Below are positions 15,845 through 25,383 of a stretch of 59,828 bases of DNA, piece by piece. A program made the translations under genes and the position numbers. Numbering within the stretch: position 1 is the stretch's first letter; each line of letters begins with the position of its first letter. The stretch comes from Kordiimonas laminariae (GTDB lineage: Bacteria; Pseudomonadota; Alphaproteobacteria; Sphingomonadales; Kordiimonadaceae), in assembly GCF_023008165.1 (NCBI RefSeq), contig NZ_JAKQZA010000012.1:1-59828 (forward strand), read 5' to 3'. The notes beneath the pieces are model-generated. The model searched no databases and was not told the origin of the DNA. It was given only the letters and a program-made list of their open reading frames with translations.

Positions 15845-18800
15845 ATGTTGTTGCGAATAGCAGCGAATGAATTTCGCTATATGTTCAAATCACCTCAGAC
15901 GATTGTGACCTTTGCAATCTTCTTCCTGTTGCCGTTTATGGCGATGGTATTTAGCGATAATGTTCAGATTGGTGCCGGTGGTAATGTAAAGGTGAATTCA
16001 CCTTTCGCTATCGCCCAGATCAATTTGATCCTGAACTTGTTTTCAGTATTTGTAGCCCCTGCCTTTATGGCAAATGCCGTATTGAAAGACAGTGAAAACA
16101 AGATGGACGGCATTTTGTTTTCTACGCCGATTACCAAAGAAGCTTATCTCTTTGGCCGTTTTATCGGTGCGTTTCTTGCGATGTTTGTGGCTATGTCTGG
16201 CACACCTATCGGTATGGCGATTGGTAGTGCGTGGCCAACACTTGATCCAGAAACAGTATTACCATTCAGCTTCGGGAATTATGCATATACGTTTTTTGCG
16301 TTAACGGGCCCTACTCTTCTTGTGATGGGATCACTGTTTTTCGCTATTGCGGTAATGACGCGTAGTTTGATGGGAACGTACCTGATCGCGATGGGTGTGT
16401 TGATCCTCTATTTCATTAGCGCAAGATTTTTCCGTGAGCCTGAGATGCGGGAAATTATGGCGATTGTTGATCCGTTCCTGATCCGAGGTATGCAAGAGGT
16501 AACGCGTTACTGGACAGCGGTTGAGCGTAATACCTTGCTGTTAACATATGAAGGTTTGATCCTTACGAACCGTTTAATTTGGTTTGCCGTAAGTGGTGGT
16601 CTTGTTGCACTTGCTTATGGCACGTTCAGCTTCCGCAAGCCTGCAAAACTGCCTAAAGAAAAGAAGGCTAAAAAGCAGGATCAGCCGAAGGTTGCTACAG
16701 CGCCTAGGCTGACACCTGCATGGACAAGGTCTACCTATTTCTCGCAGTTTATGATGCGGACCAAGTTTGAAGTTGGGTCAGTGGTAAAAAGCTTACCGTT
16801 TATGATTATCATTGGCTTTAGCTTATTCATGATGATCTCAGCACTCATTAACAGAAATGTTGGGTATGGTCTCGATGCGCTGCCGGTAACACGGTTGATG
16901 ATTAATGCCGTACAAGGTGGTTTGGGCGTTGGTTTAATCATTGTATTGATCTTCTATAGCGCAGATATCATCTGGCGTGAACGTCATTCCGGCGTGCATG
17001 AAATCGTTGATGCATCACCAATTCCGAGCAATATTTTCGTTGCCAGTAAGCTGGTGTCCCTTGCTGTGGTGTTGGCGATTATCCTATCAGTTGGGGTTGT
17101 TCTTGCGATTGGAGTACAGATTCTTTCTGGTTACGGTGAGATTGACCTGAGCCTTTACATGCAACGCGGTATTTACCGAGCTCTTCTTGGGTTTGTTTTG
17201 ATTGCTGTTCTATCATCATTCTTGCAGGTAATCGCGAAAAACCGTTTTGTTGGTATGATGCTGATGATGCTCTATTTCATCAGTACACTTATCCTGTCCA
17301 GCATGGGTTTCGAACATCCACTTTACCTGTTCGGTTCAGGCATAACTGCACCAATGTCGGATATGAATGGTAATGGTCGCTTCCTGAGCGGTGATAACTG
17401 GATCAATCTGTATTGGTCGTTCTTCTCGGTTATTCTGATCATGCTTAGTTATATGCTTTGGAACCGGGGTACATTGCAGCCGATCAAACTACGCCTTCGT
17501 GCACTTCGCGGTTTCAAAAAACCTGTGCCAGCGGTTGTGGCAATCTTGGCTCTTATCGGTTTTGCGGCATCGGGTAATTATATTTACTATAATACCAATG
17601 TTCTTAATGATTACCTGACTGGTGATGATATTGAAGAGCTACGCGCAGCATATGAGGAAAAGTACCGTCAGTATGAAGATCTTCCAATGCCGCGTATTGT
17701 CGATGTGAAAATCGATGTGGATCTTTACCCGTACAAGCGCCGGGTGGAAACACGTGGTAAGCAGGTTCTGAAGAACAAAACTGGTGAAGTTATCAACACA
17801 GTTCATATGGTGTTCCCGAACGGCTTGGATGAAATTCCGATGGTAGAGCTTGAAGGTGGTTCTATTGAAAGCATCGACGAAGATTATGGTTATTATATCT
17901 TCAAGATGGATGAACCTATCCAGCCGGGTGAAGAGCGGAAGCTTGCTTTCGAAACCATCATCCAGCAGCGTGGATTCCGCCATTCAGGTGCGGATGTAAC
18001 GTTGGTTCGTAATGGTACTTTCATCAACAATGGTAACATTACACCAACAATTGGCTTCAGCCGTGGTTTGATGATTCAAGACCGTAATACCCGCCGCAAG
18101 CGGGGGCTTGAACCATTACCGCGTACGCCAAAGCTTGAAGATGAAAGCCAGTATAGCACTAACTATATCTCCAGCGATTCTGATTTTGTGACATTTGAAA
18201 CAACTGTTTCAACGGTTGCTGACCAGATCGCTGTGGCACCTGGTTATCTTCAAAAGGAGTGGGCAGAAGGTGATCGCCGTTATTTCCACTATACGATGGA
18301 TGCGCCGATCCTGAATTTCTACAGCTATCTCTCAGCTGATTATACAGTTGTAAGGGATGAAGTAGACGGTGTTGATATCGAAGTGTATCACCATGCACCT
18401 CACACCTATAATGTGAACCGCATGATTGAAAGTGTGAAAGATAGCATTCGCTATTTCAGTAAAGCTTTCAGCCCGTATCAGCATAAGCAGCTTCGTATTC
18501 TGGAATTCCCGGCATACCGCTCATTTGCTCAGGCATTCCCGAATACAGTACCGTATTCAGAAGGTATCGGCTTTATTGCTGATTTGTCTGACCCGAATGC
18601 GATTGATCTTGCGTATTATGTGACAGCACACGAAGTGGCACACCAGTGGTGGGCGCATCAGGTGATGTCTGCCAATACACAGGGTGGTACGGTACTTGTG
18701 GAAACACTGGCGCAGTATGGTGCAATGTTGGTGATGGAACAGAAATATGGTCCTCACCAGATGCGTAAATTCCTGAAGTATGAGCTTGATCGTTATCTTC

Positions 18801-19438
18801 GTGGTCGTTCCAGCGATCCTGAAGGTGAATTGCCGCTATACCGTGTTGAAAACCAGCAGTATATCCATTACCGCAAGGGTTCAGTGGTTATGTATGCTCT
18901 TAAGGATTATCTCGGTGAAGAGGTGGTAAACCGTGCACTATCACGTTTGATCGAAGAGCGTGGTTTCAGCGGTGAGCCTTATGCGACAACGCTTGATCTG
19001 CTCCGTATTCTCAAGGAAGAAGCAGGGCCAGAACATGAGCAGCTGATTGAAGATCTGTTTGAGAGAATTACTCTCTTTGATTTGAAGGCTGATGGTGTGA
19101 CGGTTACTCCGATGGAAGACGGTAAGTATAAGGTTGTTATGACTGTTGATGCAGCGAAATTTGAAGCTGATAATGTAGGTAACGAAACAGACCTTACACT
19201 GAACGATCTTGTTGATATTGGTGTCTTCACTGCACGCCCTGATGATGAAGGTTTTGGTGCTGAAAATGTGCTTTACCTTCAGAAGCAACGTATTACCGCA
19301 GACACCAAGACCATTGAAATTATCGTGGACGGTAAACCAGCATTTGTGGGCATTGACCCATACAATAAACTGGTGGACCGTAACTCAAACGATAACATCA
19401 AGGAAGTTGTGGAAGAGCAGTTGGTGGATGCAGGTTAG
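15845..19438 (+). CDS. ABC-2 permease fused to an M1 family metallopeptidase
   Basis: A 1197-residue fusion. The first roughly 590 residues contain two blocks of membrane helices separated by a Lys-rich linker (about residues 265-290): an ABC-2 permease unit with helices from about residue 20 to 260 and a second unit from about 320 to 590. After the last helix (AVVAILALIGFAASG) comes an M1 aminopeptidase-like module. Its zinc motif HEVAHQWWAH lies near residue 930, and the downstream Glu is in VETLAQYG, giving HExxH-x18-E. The peptidase would sit on the far side of the membrane. Proteins with this design are annotated across bacteria, but the transported or cleaved substrate is unknown. It pairs with the ATPase upstream and ends at a terminator. 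Confidence 0.92.
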   Translation: MLLRIAANEFRYMFKSPQTIVTFAIFFLLPFMAMVFSDNVQIGAGGNVKVNSPFAIAQINLILNLFSVFVAPAFMANAVLKDSENKMDGILFSTPITKEAYLFGRFIGAFLAMFVAMSGTPIGMAIGSAWPTLDPETVLPFSFGNYAYTFFALTGPTLLVMGSLFFAIAVMTRSLMGTYLIAMGVLILYFISARFFREPEMREIMAIVDPFLIRGMQEVTRYWTAVERNTLLLTYEGLILTNRLIWFAVSGGLVALAYGTFSFRKPAKLPKEKKAKKQDQPKVATAPRLTPAWTRSTYFSQFMMRTKFEVGSVVKSLPFMIIIGFSLFMMISALINRNVGYGLDALPVTRLMINAVQGGLGVGLIIVLIFYSADIIWRERHSGVHEIVDASPIPSNIFVASKLVSLAVVLAIILSVGVVLAIGVQILSGYGEIDLSLYMQRGIYRALLGFVLIAVLSSFLQVIAKNRFVGMMLMMLYFISTLILSSMGFEHPLYLFGSGITAPMSDMNGNGRFLSGDNWINLYWSFFSVILIMLSYMLWNRGTLQPIKLRLRALRGFKKPVPAVVAILALIGFAASGNYIYYNTNVLNDYLTGDDIEELRAAYEEKYRQYEDLPMPRIVDVKIDVDLYPYKRRVETRGKQVLKNKTGEVINTVHMVFPNGLDEIPMVELEGGSIESIDEDYGYYIFKMDEPIQPGEERKLAFETIIQQRGFRHSGADVTLVRNGTFINNGNITPTIGFSRGLMIQDRNTRRKRGLEPLPRTPKLEDESQYSTNYISSDSDFVTFETTVSTVADQIAVAPGYLQKEWAEGDRRYFHYTMDAPILNFYSYLSADYTVVRDEVDGVDIEVYHHAPHTYNVNRMIESVKDSIRYFSKAFSPYQHKQLRILEFPAYRSFAQAFPNTVPYSEGIGFIADLSDPNAIDLAYYVTAHEVAHQWWAHQVMSANTQGGTVLVETLAQYGAMLVMEQKYGPHQMRKFLKYELDRYLRGRSSDPEGELPLYRVENQQYIHYRKGSVVMYALKDYLGEEVVNRALSRLIEERGFSGEPYATTLDLLRILKEEAGPEHEQLIEDLFERITLFDLKADGVTVTPMEDGKYKVVMTVDAAKFEADNVGNETDLTLNDLVDIGVFTARPDDEGFGAENVLYLQKQRITADTKTIEIIVDGKPAFVGIDPYNKLVDRNSNDNIKEVVEEQLVDAG

Positions 19439-19464
19439 TATCCTTTCTATATGCTAGAAAAAGA

Positions 19465-19494
19465 ACCCTCGGCCAGAAATGGCCGGGGGTTTTG
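19465..19494 (+). terminator. Terminator after the ABC/M1 unit
   Basis: CCCTCGGCCA and TGGCCGGGGG pair around a GAAA tetraloop, followed by TTTT, 27 nt after the fusion gene's stop. Confidence 0.85.
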
Positions 19495-19540
19495 TATTTT
19501 ATGGCTGTGCTACAGTTATTTTGAACTTGCATAAATTAAT

Positions 19541-19560
19541 ATATCCAATATTCTGGATAT
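19541..19560. promoter_or_regulatory. Candidate ArsR operator
   Basis: ATATCCA-N6-TGGATAT is a perfect 7+7 inverted repeat ending at the base before the arsR start codon. Its position, size and AT-rich arms fit an ArsR-family operator for autoregulation, where the repressor would also block ribosome access or the promoter. Confidence 0.6.
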
Positions 19561-19893
19561 ATGGATAAAAGTGATTCTTTAAAAGCGTTAAATGCTCTGT
19601 CTAACGAGACACGGCTTGATGTATTCCGCCTTCTGGTAAAGGCGGGTGAAGCTGGTATGCCAGCTGGTGCAATTTCGGAAGAGCTAGGTATTGTACAAAA
19701 CACAATGTCTTCCGGTCTTTCTATTCTCGTCGCAGCAGGGCTTATCCGTGGTGATCGGGAAGGGCGGTCTATCCGTTATTACGCGGAGATGGACGGCATG
19801 CGCGGCTTACTCGCGTTTTTGATGGCAGACTGTTGTGGCGGCAATCCAGAAACCTGTGCGCCGCTTCTTAGTGAATTAACCCCCAAGTGTTGA
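19561..19893 (+). CDS. arsR: ArsR family arsenic-responsive repressor
   Basis: A 110-residue ArsR/SmtB repressor with the core winged helix (ALSNETRLDVFRLLV, then LGIVQNTMSSGLSIL and GLIRGDREGRSIRYY). Near the C-terminus lies CCGGNPETC, giving Cys91, Cys92 and Cys98. This C-C-x5-C spacing is the As(III) site type of Acidithiobacillus ferrooxidans ArsR rather than the helix-3 CVC site of the classical plasmid protein. The ATG abuts the operator palindrome, so no Shine-Dalgarno is visible and the transcript may be leaderless or nearly so. It is the first gene of an arsR-acr3-arsH operon. Confidence 0.92.
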   Translation: MDKSDSLKALNALSNETRLDVFRLLVKAGEAGMPAGAISEELGIVQNTMSSGLSILVAAGLIRGDREGRSIRYYAEMDGMRGLLAFLMADCCGGNPETCAPLLSELTPKC

Positions 19894-19905
19894 TCGGATT
19901 TACTC

Positions 19906-20976
19906 ATGGCAACTGATACTGTTATGCCAACTGAAGCGCCTGCTGGCGGCATTGGTTTCTTTGAAAAGTGGCTTTCTCTGTGGGTGGCGATTTGTATTGC
20001 TGCGGGCATTGGGTTGGGTAGCTTTTTCCCAGACGTTTTTGAAGTTCTTGCAAGCCTTGAATATGCCTCAGTGAACCTTGTGGTAGCTGTACTTATCTGG
20101 GCAATGGTTTATCCGATGATGGTGAATGTGGATTTCGCCAGCCTACGGTATATTGGAGATCGTCCTAAAGGCCTTGTGGTTACTATTCTTGTAAACTGGC
20201 TAGTGAAGCCCTTCAGCATGGCAGCCCTTGGTGTGTTGTTCTTTGAAGGCGTGTTCGCGGATATGATCAGCCCCTCGGACGCGCAGGAATATATCGCTGG
20301 TCTCATTCTTCTGGGTGCTGCGCCTTGTACGGCGATGGTGTTTGTCTGGAGTCAGATGACAAAAGGGGATGCGACATACACCTTGGTGCAGGTTTCTGTA
20401 AATGATGTGATTATGATCTTCGCCTTCGCCCCGATCGTGGCATTCTTGCTGGGCGTGACAGATATCACTGTGCCGTGGGATACGCTTCTGATCTCTGTGG
20501 TGCTTTATGTGATTATTCCGCTTGCGGCAGGCGCTCTTACCCGGAAGATGTTGATCAAAGAGGATGGTAATACGTCTGCCGTTGATAAATTCACAGGTTC
20601 AGTGAAGCCTTTCTCAATCATCGGCTTATTAGGTACCGTCGTATTGCTCTTTGGTTTTCAGGGGCAGGTTATTTTAGAAAGACCCGTTCTGATAGCCATT
20701 ATTGCTGTTCCGCTTCTTATACAGTCCTACGGCATTTTTATTATTGCATACGGTGCAGCTTGGTTGTGGCGCATTCCGTTTAATGTTGCGGCACCTTGTG
20801 CACTTATCGGTACATCCAACTTTTTTGAACTTGCTGTTGCGGTGGCTATCAGCCTCTTCGGACTTCATTCTGGTGCGGCGCTCGCAACCGTGGTCGGTGT
20901 GCTTGTGGAAGTGCCGGTAATGCTGTCGCTTGTTGCACTTGCAAACGCAACACGTGGTTATTTTGCGGCTGAATAA
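19906..20976 (+). CDS. acr3: ACR3 family arsenite efflux transporter
   Basis: A 356-residue membrane protein with about ten hydrophobic segments. The ACR3 signature [13 protein letters not shown], with the conserved Cys, lies in the fourth or fifth segment, and a second charged motif follows in [11 protein letters not shown]. It expels arsenite (and possibly antimonite) using the proton motive force. It starts 12 nt after arsR. No arsC arsenate reductase gene is present in this operon, so arsenate would need an enzyme from elsewhere in the genome. Confidence 0.93.
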   Translation: MATDTVMPTEAPAGGIGFFEKWLSLWVAICIAAGIGLGSFFPDVFEVLASLEYASVNLVVAVLIWAMVYPMMVNVDFASLRYIGDRPKGLVVTILVNWLVKPFSMAALGVLFFEGVFADMISPSDAQEYIAGLILLGAAPCTAMVFVWSQMTKGDATYTLVQVSVNDVIMIFAFAPIVAFLLGVTDITVPWDTLLISVVLYVIIPLAAGALTRKMLIKEDGNTSAVDKFTGSVKPFSIIGLLGTVVLLFGFQGQVILERPVLIAIIAVPLLIQSYGIFIIAYGAAWLWRIPFNVAAPCALIGTSNFFELAVAVAISLFGLHSGAALATVVGVLVEVPVMLSLVALANATRGYFAAE

Positions 20977-21002
20977 TCTGCGTTTTGGTTAGGAGTTTGA
21001 TC

Positions 21003-21722
21003 ATGTCTGAAGTTGATATGCCGAATATTCACGAAGATAGTTGGAAGGCTATTGATGAAACGGCATTGTTTACTCCTGATCAGGTAGGGCATAAGCCTAG
21101 AATTCTGCTGCTTTATGGATCGCTTAGAAAGCGTTCGTTTAGCCGGTTGGTGACAGAAGAAGCTGCTCGCATTCTAGAGCGTTTCGGGGCTGAGGTAAAA
21201 ACCTTCAATCCAAGTGGGCTACCACTTCCTGATGATGATGTGGATGAAAGCCACGAAAAGGTTCAGGAACTGCGCGATTTGGTGCAGTGGAGTGAAGGCA
21301 TGGTGTGGTGTTCACCAGAGCGCCACGGCAGCATGACAGGGATTATGAAGTCTCAAATTGATTGGATACCGCTTTCTCTTGGTGCTGTAAGACCAACACA
21401 GGGTAAAACATTAGCTGTTATGCAGGTGTGCGGTGGTTCACAGTCCTTCAATGCTGTGAACCAGCTCCGCATCCTTGGGCGCTGGATGCGCATGATTACT
21501 ATTCCGAACCAATCTTCTGTAGCGAAAGCTTTTCTTGAGTTTGATGATAACGATCGCATGAAACCTTCTGGTTATTACGACCGTATTGTGGATGTGATGG
21601 AAGAACTGGTTAAATTCACGCTGCTGACACGTGGCCGTTCTGATTATCTGGTGGATAGATACAGTGAGCGTAAAGAAAGCGCTGAAGAGCTAATGGCTAG
21701 AGTGAATCAGCGTAAATTGTAG
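21003..21722 (+). CDS. arsH: ArsH NADPH-dependent FMN oxidoreductase
   Basis: A 239-residue flavodoxin-like protein with the FMN phosphate loop [16 protein letters not shown], then [18 protein letters not shown] and [18 protein letters not shown], all typical of ArsH. ArsH oxidises trivalent organoarsenicals to less toxic pentavalent forms and also reduces quinones and azo dyes. I start it at ATG 21003, which has AGGAG 7 nt upstream; the frame is open to a TTG at 20985. It is the last gene of the ars operon. I see no terminator after it. Confidence 0.93.
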   Translation: MSEVDMPNIHEDSWKAIDETALFTPDQVGHKPRILLLYGSLRKRSFSRLVTEEAARILERFGAEVKTFNPSGLPLPDDDVDESHEKVQELRDLVQWSEGMVWCSPERHGSMTGIMKSQIDWIPLSLGAVRPTQGKTLAVMQVCGGSQSFNAVNQLRILGRWMRMITIPNQSSVAKAFLEFDDNDRMKPSGYYDRIVDVMEELVKFTLLTRGRSDYLVDRYSERKESAEELMARVNQRKL

Positions 21723-21740
21723 GCATTTTGCAATCTAAGC

Positions 21741-21818
21741 CATGTAAACGATCCTTGCATTTCAGGTGTGAGTTAGACAGTATCACGCGGTTGTTCGGTG
21801 GTCAGGGATCGTTTCATG
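21741..21818 (+). promoter_or_regulatory. Long-range hairpin that would sequester the start site of the solute-binding protein
   Basis: CATGTAAACGATCC (21741-21754) is the reverse complement of GGATCGTTTCATG (21806-21818) apart from one bulged base. The right arm contains part of the Shine-Dalgarno (AGGGA) and the whole ATG of the next gene. The 51-nt loop is not itself strongly structured. There is no T-run, so it is not a terminator. If transcribed, the mRNA would hide its own start until the left arm is captured by something else. Confidence 0.5.
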
Positions 21819-22562
21819 TTGAAGGCTTTTCAGCTTTTCTTTTCTATGATGTCTTTGCTTGTGCTGGAGTACACAGCACATGCAGATGATAAAATTACTA
21901 TCGCTATTGATGGCGGTATCCCTCCTTATGTTTACCCTGATAGTAAAGAGGGTATCGACGTTGATATCATAAGGAAAGCTGCGGAACTTGGTGGGCTTTC
22001 AATTGATTTTCTCGTCTCTCCCTATAACCGGGTTGAGCGCCTTTTAATTGATAAGAAGGTGCAGGCTGCTGTTAGTTATACTCCGAATTCAGAGTACGGG
22101 GCCGTTTCCATGCCTATTCGGTATTGGCATGATGGGCTTATCATTCGGCGTGGTGTGGATTTCTCCAGAGAGAACTGGGGAAACCTGAAATGGGGAACTT
22201 TCCCCGCCGTAGAAGCTTCTTTGGGTGAAGAAATCAGAGAGTTGTTGCCTTACCTAAAAACAGCAGAAATTATTGATAATACTCCGCAAGCCACCCGAAT
22301 GATGCATGCAGGCCGGATGGATGCATATGTGGGGGATTTGGTGGCGTTTAAACATTATTTTGAAGGCCTGCGATCTGAAGAGGGTGGCGAAGATTTTGAA
22401 GTTATCCAGATTTACAAGCCTGTTCCCTATTATCTGATGTTTGTGAAACCTGCTAACAGAGACGCCTTTAACCGTGGTTTAAAAACTCTAAAAGATAGCG
22501 GCCAGTATGATTGGATTTGGGCGAAGCATATCTTGTTTGGCATTCAATCGGCGCAATTTTAA
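21816..22562 (+). CDS. Periplasmic solute-binding protein, family 3 (PBPb)
   Basis: A 248-residue exported protein. The signal peptide (about residues 1-25, LKAFQLFFSMMSLLVLEYTAHA) precedes a type-II periplasmic binding fold: ITIAIDGGIPPYVY, the GIDVDIIRKAAELGG segment, RLLIDKKVQAAVSYT, and a C-terminal lobe with DAYVGDLVAFKHYF. The family normally binds amino acids or acts in sensing. No ABC permease or ATPase is adjacent, so it may be a stand-alone sensor or scavenging protein. AGGGA lies 7 nt before ATG 21816; an upstream GTG at 21798 is in frame but not supported. Its start lies in the hairpin at 21741-21818. Confidence 0.8.
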   Translation: MLKAFQLFFSMMSLLVLEYTAHADDKITIAIDGGIPPYVYPDSKEGIDVDIIRKAAELGGLSIDFLVSPYNRVERLLIDKKVQAAVSYTPNSEYGAVSMPIRYWHDGLIIRRGVDFSRENWGNLKWGTFPAVEASLGEEIRELLPYLKTAEIIDNTPQATRMMHAGRMDAYVGDLVAFKHYFEGLRSEEGGEDFEVIQIYKPVPYYLMFVKPANRDAFNRGLKTLKDSGQYDWIWAKHILFGIQSAQF

Positions 22563-22610
22563 GCTCTGTTTTCTCGTAAAAATAGCATTATTTATTGGTT
22601 TAAACCCTAT

Positions 22611-22641
22611 AGGTTATAGCCTTAGTGTGATTATATAACCT
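22611..22641. promoter_or_regulatory. Inverted repeat in the TonB receptor promoter region
   Basis: AGGTTATA and TATAACCT form a perfect 8-bp inverted repeat with a 15-nt spacer in the 297-nt gap before the TonB-dependent receptor. The two half-sites are 23 nt apart start to start, near two helical turns. The rest of the gap is AT-rich with no gene seen. Confidence 0.35.
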
Positions 22642-22859
22642 TTGATTGTGTACTTTGTTGCGCAATTGTCACAAAATGTGAAACATATGTAAAAAACAAG
22701 GGTGTATATTCTTATATTGTGTCGTAATTCATTGGCGCTACCTTATTTTCCCTCGCATAGTTTTTCCGTGATGCACCGCTTGGTGGGGAGTGGCCGAATG
22801 GCGTGTATCTGTGTGCATAAAAATGAAAAACTAAAAACAAACTAAGAAGGTAGGATCCT

Positions 22860-25262
22860 ATGAAAAAGCATACAGCTGTCTGCATGAAAAGTGTTTCAGC
22901 GATTGCGTTGATGGCAACTGGTTTAATAGCCCCCTCTGTTGCCGCTCAGGATGAATATTCGCTCGAAGAAATCGTTGTAACAGCAACAAAACGCGCGTCC
23001 AGTATTCAAGACGTTCCATTCTCTATTAATGCCCAGTCACAGGCCGATATTCAGCGTTCCGGTGCGAAAAACATTGAGGACCTTTCAAGGAATATTGCTG
23101 GTCTTACGATCCAGAATTTAGGCCCTGGCCAAAGTCAGGTTTCCATCCGCGGTGTATCTGCGGGGCAGATTGTGCGTGACCAACCGGGTGTTAAAGAACA
23201 GGTTGGTGTGTATCTGGATGAATCTGTAATTTCACTCTCACTATTTACCCCAGATTTGGATTTTTATGATCTGAACCGTGTTGAAACACTTCGTGGTCCT
23301 CAAGGGACTTTATTCGGTTCTGGTTCTATTGGTGGTACGATCCGTTACATCACAAACCAGCCAAATGTTGAAGAATTTGAAGGCAGTGCTGAAATCGACT
23401 TGAACCAGGTTGACGGTGGCGGTTTTGGTGGTTCCGCTAAGGGTATGATCAACGTGCCGTTTGGTGATGGTTTAGGTGCGTTCCGTGCTGTTGCATACCA
23501 CACTGAATATGGTGGCTATATTGATGCAATCCGTGAAGGTGGTACGATTGATGAAAATGTAAACAGTGGCAACCGCACGGGTGGTCGTTTGGCATTTACA
23601 TTCAAACCTTCAGATACGGTGACTATTACCCCTCGCATTATTTATCAAGAGATTGATACAGATGGCTTTAACCGTCAGGAAGTATTTAATCTCTATGCAA
23701 ATCCATTCACAGATGCATCTGCTGAAGGTGGCCGCGCACCGGTAACTTTTGAAGAACGCCAGCAGTTCCTTCTGCTTGATGAAGGTTTCAAAGATGAAAC
23801 ATTAATTGCAGATTTGAATATTGAAGTTGGGTTTGATGGCTTTGATGTAACAGCAATTTCAAGTTATACGGACCGTGACATTCTTGTAAGCCGTGATGCA
23901 AGCGCGCTTACAGGTAGTGTATCTGTAGATCTTGGTTTCCCTGATGAAGCTGTTCTGCTCCCATCCAACCTTCGTGATTCCACAAAAGTAGAACAGTTCA
24001 CTCAAGAACTTCGTTTCTCGTCAAATGGTGATGGACCATTCCAGTGGATTATTGGTGGTTTCTATTCAAACACAGACCGTTTCTATCAGCAGTTCCTTCC
24101 AACACCAGGCTATGATGCATTCACAGATCAAGTATTAGGTGCTGGTACAGCTGAGGCAACACGTGCTGGCGTTGGCCCTGCGGATTCTCCGTTCTTCTCT
24201 GAACTACCGTATACGCTTGAACAAATCGCAGTATTTGGTGAAGTAAGCTACGATGTAACTGACCGCTTAAATATTACTGTGGGTGGCCGTTACTATGATT
24301 ATGATGAAGAACGTGAAATTGATCAGGTTGGTCTCTTTGGATCTGGAACTGTGGATCAGGTAGATTCTACATCTTCCAATGGTTTTACACCTCGTTTCCT
24401 TTTGAGCTATGACCTGACTGAAGAAGTAACTTTGAATGCACAGGCATCTAAAGGCTTCCGTCTTGGTGGTGTAAATGATCCACTGAACACCCCGCTATGT
24501 AACCCGGAAGATCTGGATACATTCGGTAGTTTCCAGAACTATGATGATGAAACGCTTTGGAACTATGAAGTAGGTGTGAAAGTTAATACTGGTAATATCT
24601 CCTTCAATGCTGCTGCCTTCTATAACGATATCTCCAATCTTCAGGTAACACTTGATGCGGGCTCATGTTCTTCTCGTATTACCTTTAACGTTGAAGAGGC
24701 TCACACACTTGGTGTGGAGGCCGAATTCAAGGCACGTCTGTTTGATGGCTTTGATGTATCTTTCGCAGGTAGTGTTCTAGAGGCTGAGTTTGACTCTACT
24801 GTAACAAGCGCTGGTGCTGTGCTTGGCGGCGTGCGTGAAGGTAACCGCCTGGCGTCAACACCAGAATATAACTTTGGTACAACAGCAAGCTATACATTCC
24901 CGTTCGAGATTGCGGGTGACGGTGTTGAAGCATATGTAGCGGGTACATTCTCTGTACGCGGCAGTATCTTCACTCAGCCATCTGATCAGGAAGCGTCTGG
25001 TGATTTCGTATCGAACCTAGCGTTTGGTGGCGCTCCTGGCACGGATGTGACATCCGTAGACCTTGAGCTGGATTCATATAAAACTGCGAACCTGAGCTTC
25101 GGTATTTTCAAAGATGAATGGGAATTTGTTCTCTATGTGAATAACATCTTTGATGAAAACGCAAACCTCTCGTTTGATCGTGAGCGTGGTGGCCGTGCCC
25201 GCCTTGGCTTCCGTACGAACCAACCACGTACATTTGGTGCAGTTTACCGCATCAATTTTTAA
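22860..25262 (+). CDS. TonB-dependent outer-membrane receptor
   Basis: An 800-residue receptor with a signal peptide (about 30 residues, ending near SVAAQ), a TonB-box-like EEIVVTATKR directly after it, and an N-terminal plug with DVPFSINAQS, VSIRGVSAGQ and VETLRGPQGTLFGSGSIGG. A long beta-barrel of alternating aromatic strands follows, ending with TFGAVYRINF, whose terminal Phe is the usual outer-membrane assembly signal. It imports a ligand into the periplasm with TonB-ExbBD energy; this subfamily with RGPQGTLFG plugs is common in marine proteobacteria and includes siderophore and carbohydrate receptors. No substrate genes adjoin. AAGGTAGG precedes the ATG. Confidence 0.93.
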   Translation: MKKHTAVCMKSVSAIALMATGLIAPSVAAQDEYSLEEIVVTATKRASSIQDVPFSINAQSQADIQRSGAKNIEDLSRNIAGLTIQNLGPGQSQVSIRGVSAGQIVRDQPGVKEQVGVYLDESVISLSLFTPDLDFYDLNRVETLRGPQGTLFGSGSIGGTIRYITNQPNVEEFEGSAEIDLNQVDGGGFGGSAKGMINVPFGDGLGAFRAVAYHTEYGGYIDAIREGGTIDENVNSGNRTGGRLAFTFKPSDTVTITPRIIYQEIDTDGFNRQEVFNLYANPFTDASAEGGRAPVTFEERQQFLLLDEGFKDETLIADLNIEVGFDGFDVTAISSYTDRDILVSRDASALTGSVSVDLGFPDEAVLLPSNLRDSTKVEQFTQELRFSSNGDGPFQWIIGGFYSNTDRFYQQFLPTPGYDAFTDQVLGAGTAEATRAGVGPADSPFFSELPYTLEQIAVFGEVSYDVTDRLNITVGGRYYDYDEEREIDQVGLFGSGTVDQVDSTSSNGFTPRFLLSYDLTEEVTLNAQASKGFRLGGVNDPLNTPLCNPEDLDTFGSFQNYDDETLWNYEVGVKVNTGNISFNAAAFYNDISNLQVTLDAGSCSSRITFNVEEAHTLGVEAEFKARLFDGFDVSFAGSVLEAEFDSTVTSAGAVLGGVREGNRLASTPEYNFGTTASYTFPFEIAGDGVEAYVAGTFSVRGSIFTQPSDQEASGDFVSNLAFGGAPGTDVTSVDLELDSYKTANLSFGIFKDEWEFVLYVNNIFDENANLSFDRERGGRARLGFRTNQPRTFGAVYRINF

Positions 25263-25285
25263 ATAGGTTGAATAGAAAAATAAGA

Positions 25286-25313
25286 GGGCGGTACCAATTG
25301 GTGCCGCCTTTTT
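25286..25313 (+). terminator. Terminator after the TonB receptor
   Basis: GGCGGTACC and GGTGCCGCC pair around AATT (one T-G contact), followed by TTTTT. Confidence 0.85.
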
Positions 25314-25383
25314 CTTTTGCCAGTTTCATGCTCATGTAATAGTTGCTTGTATCAATTCAGGAAATATAGATGCGGGAAATACT

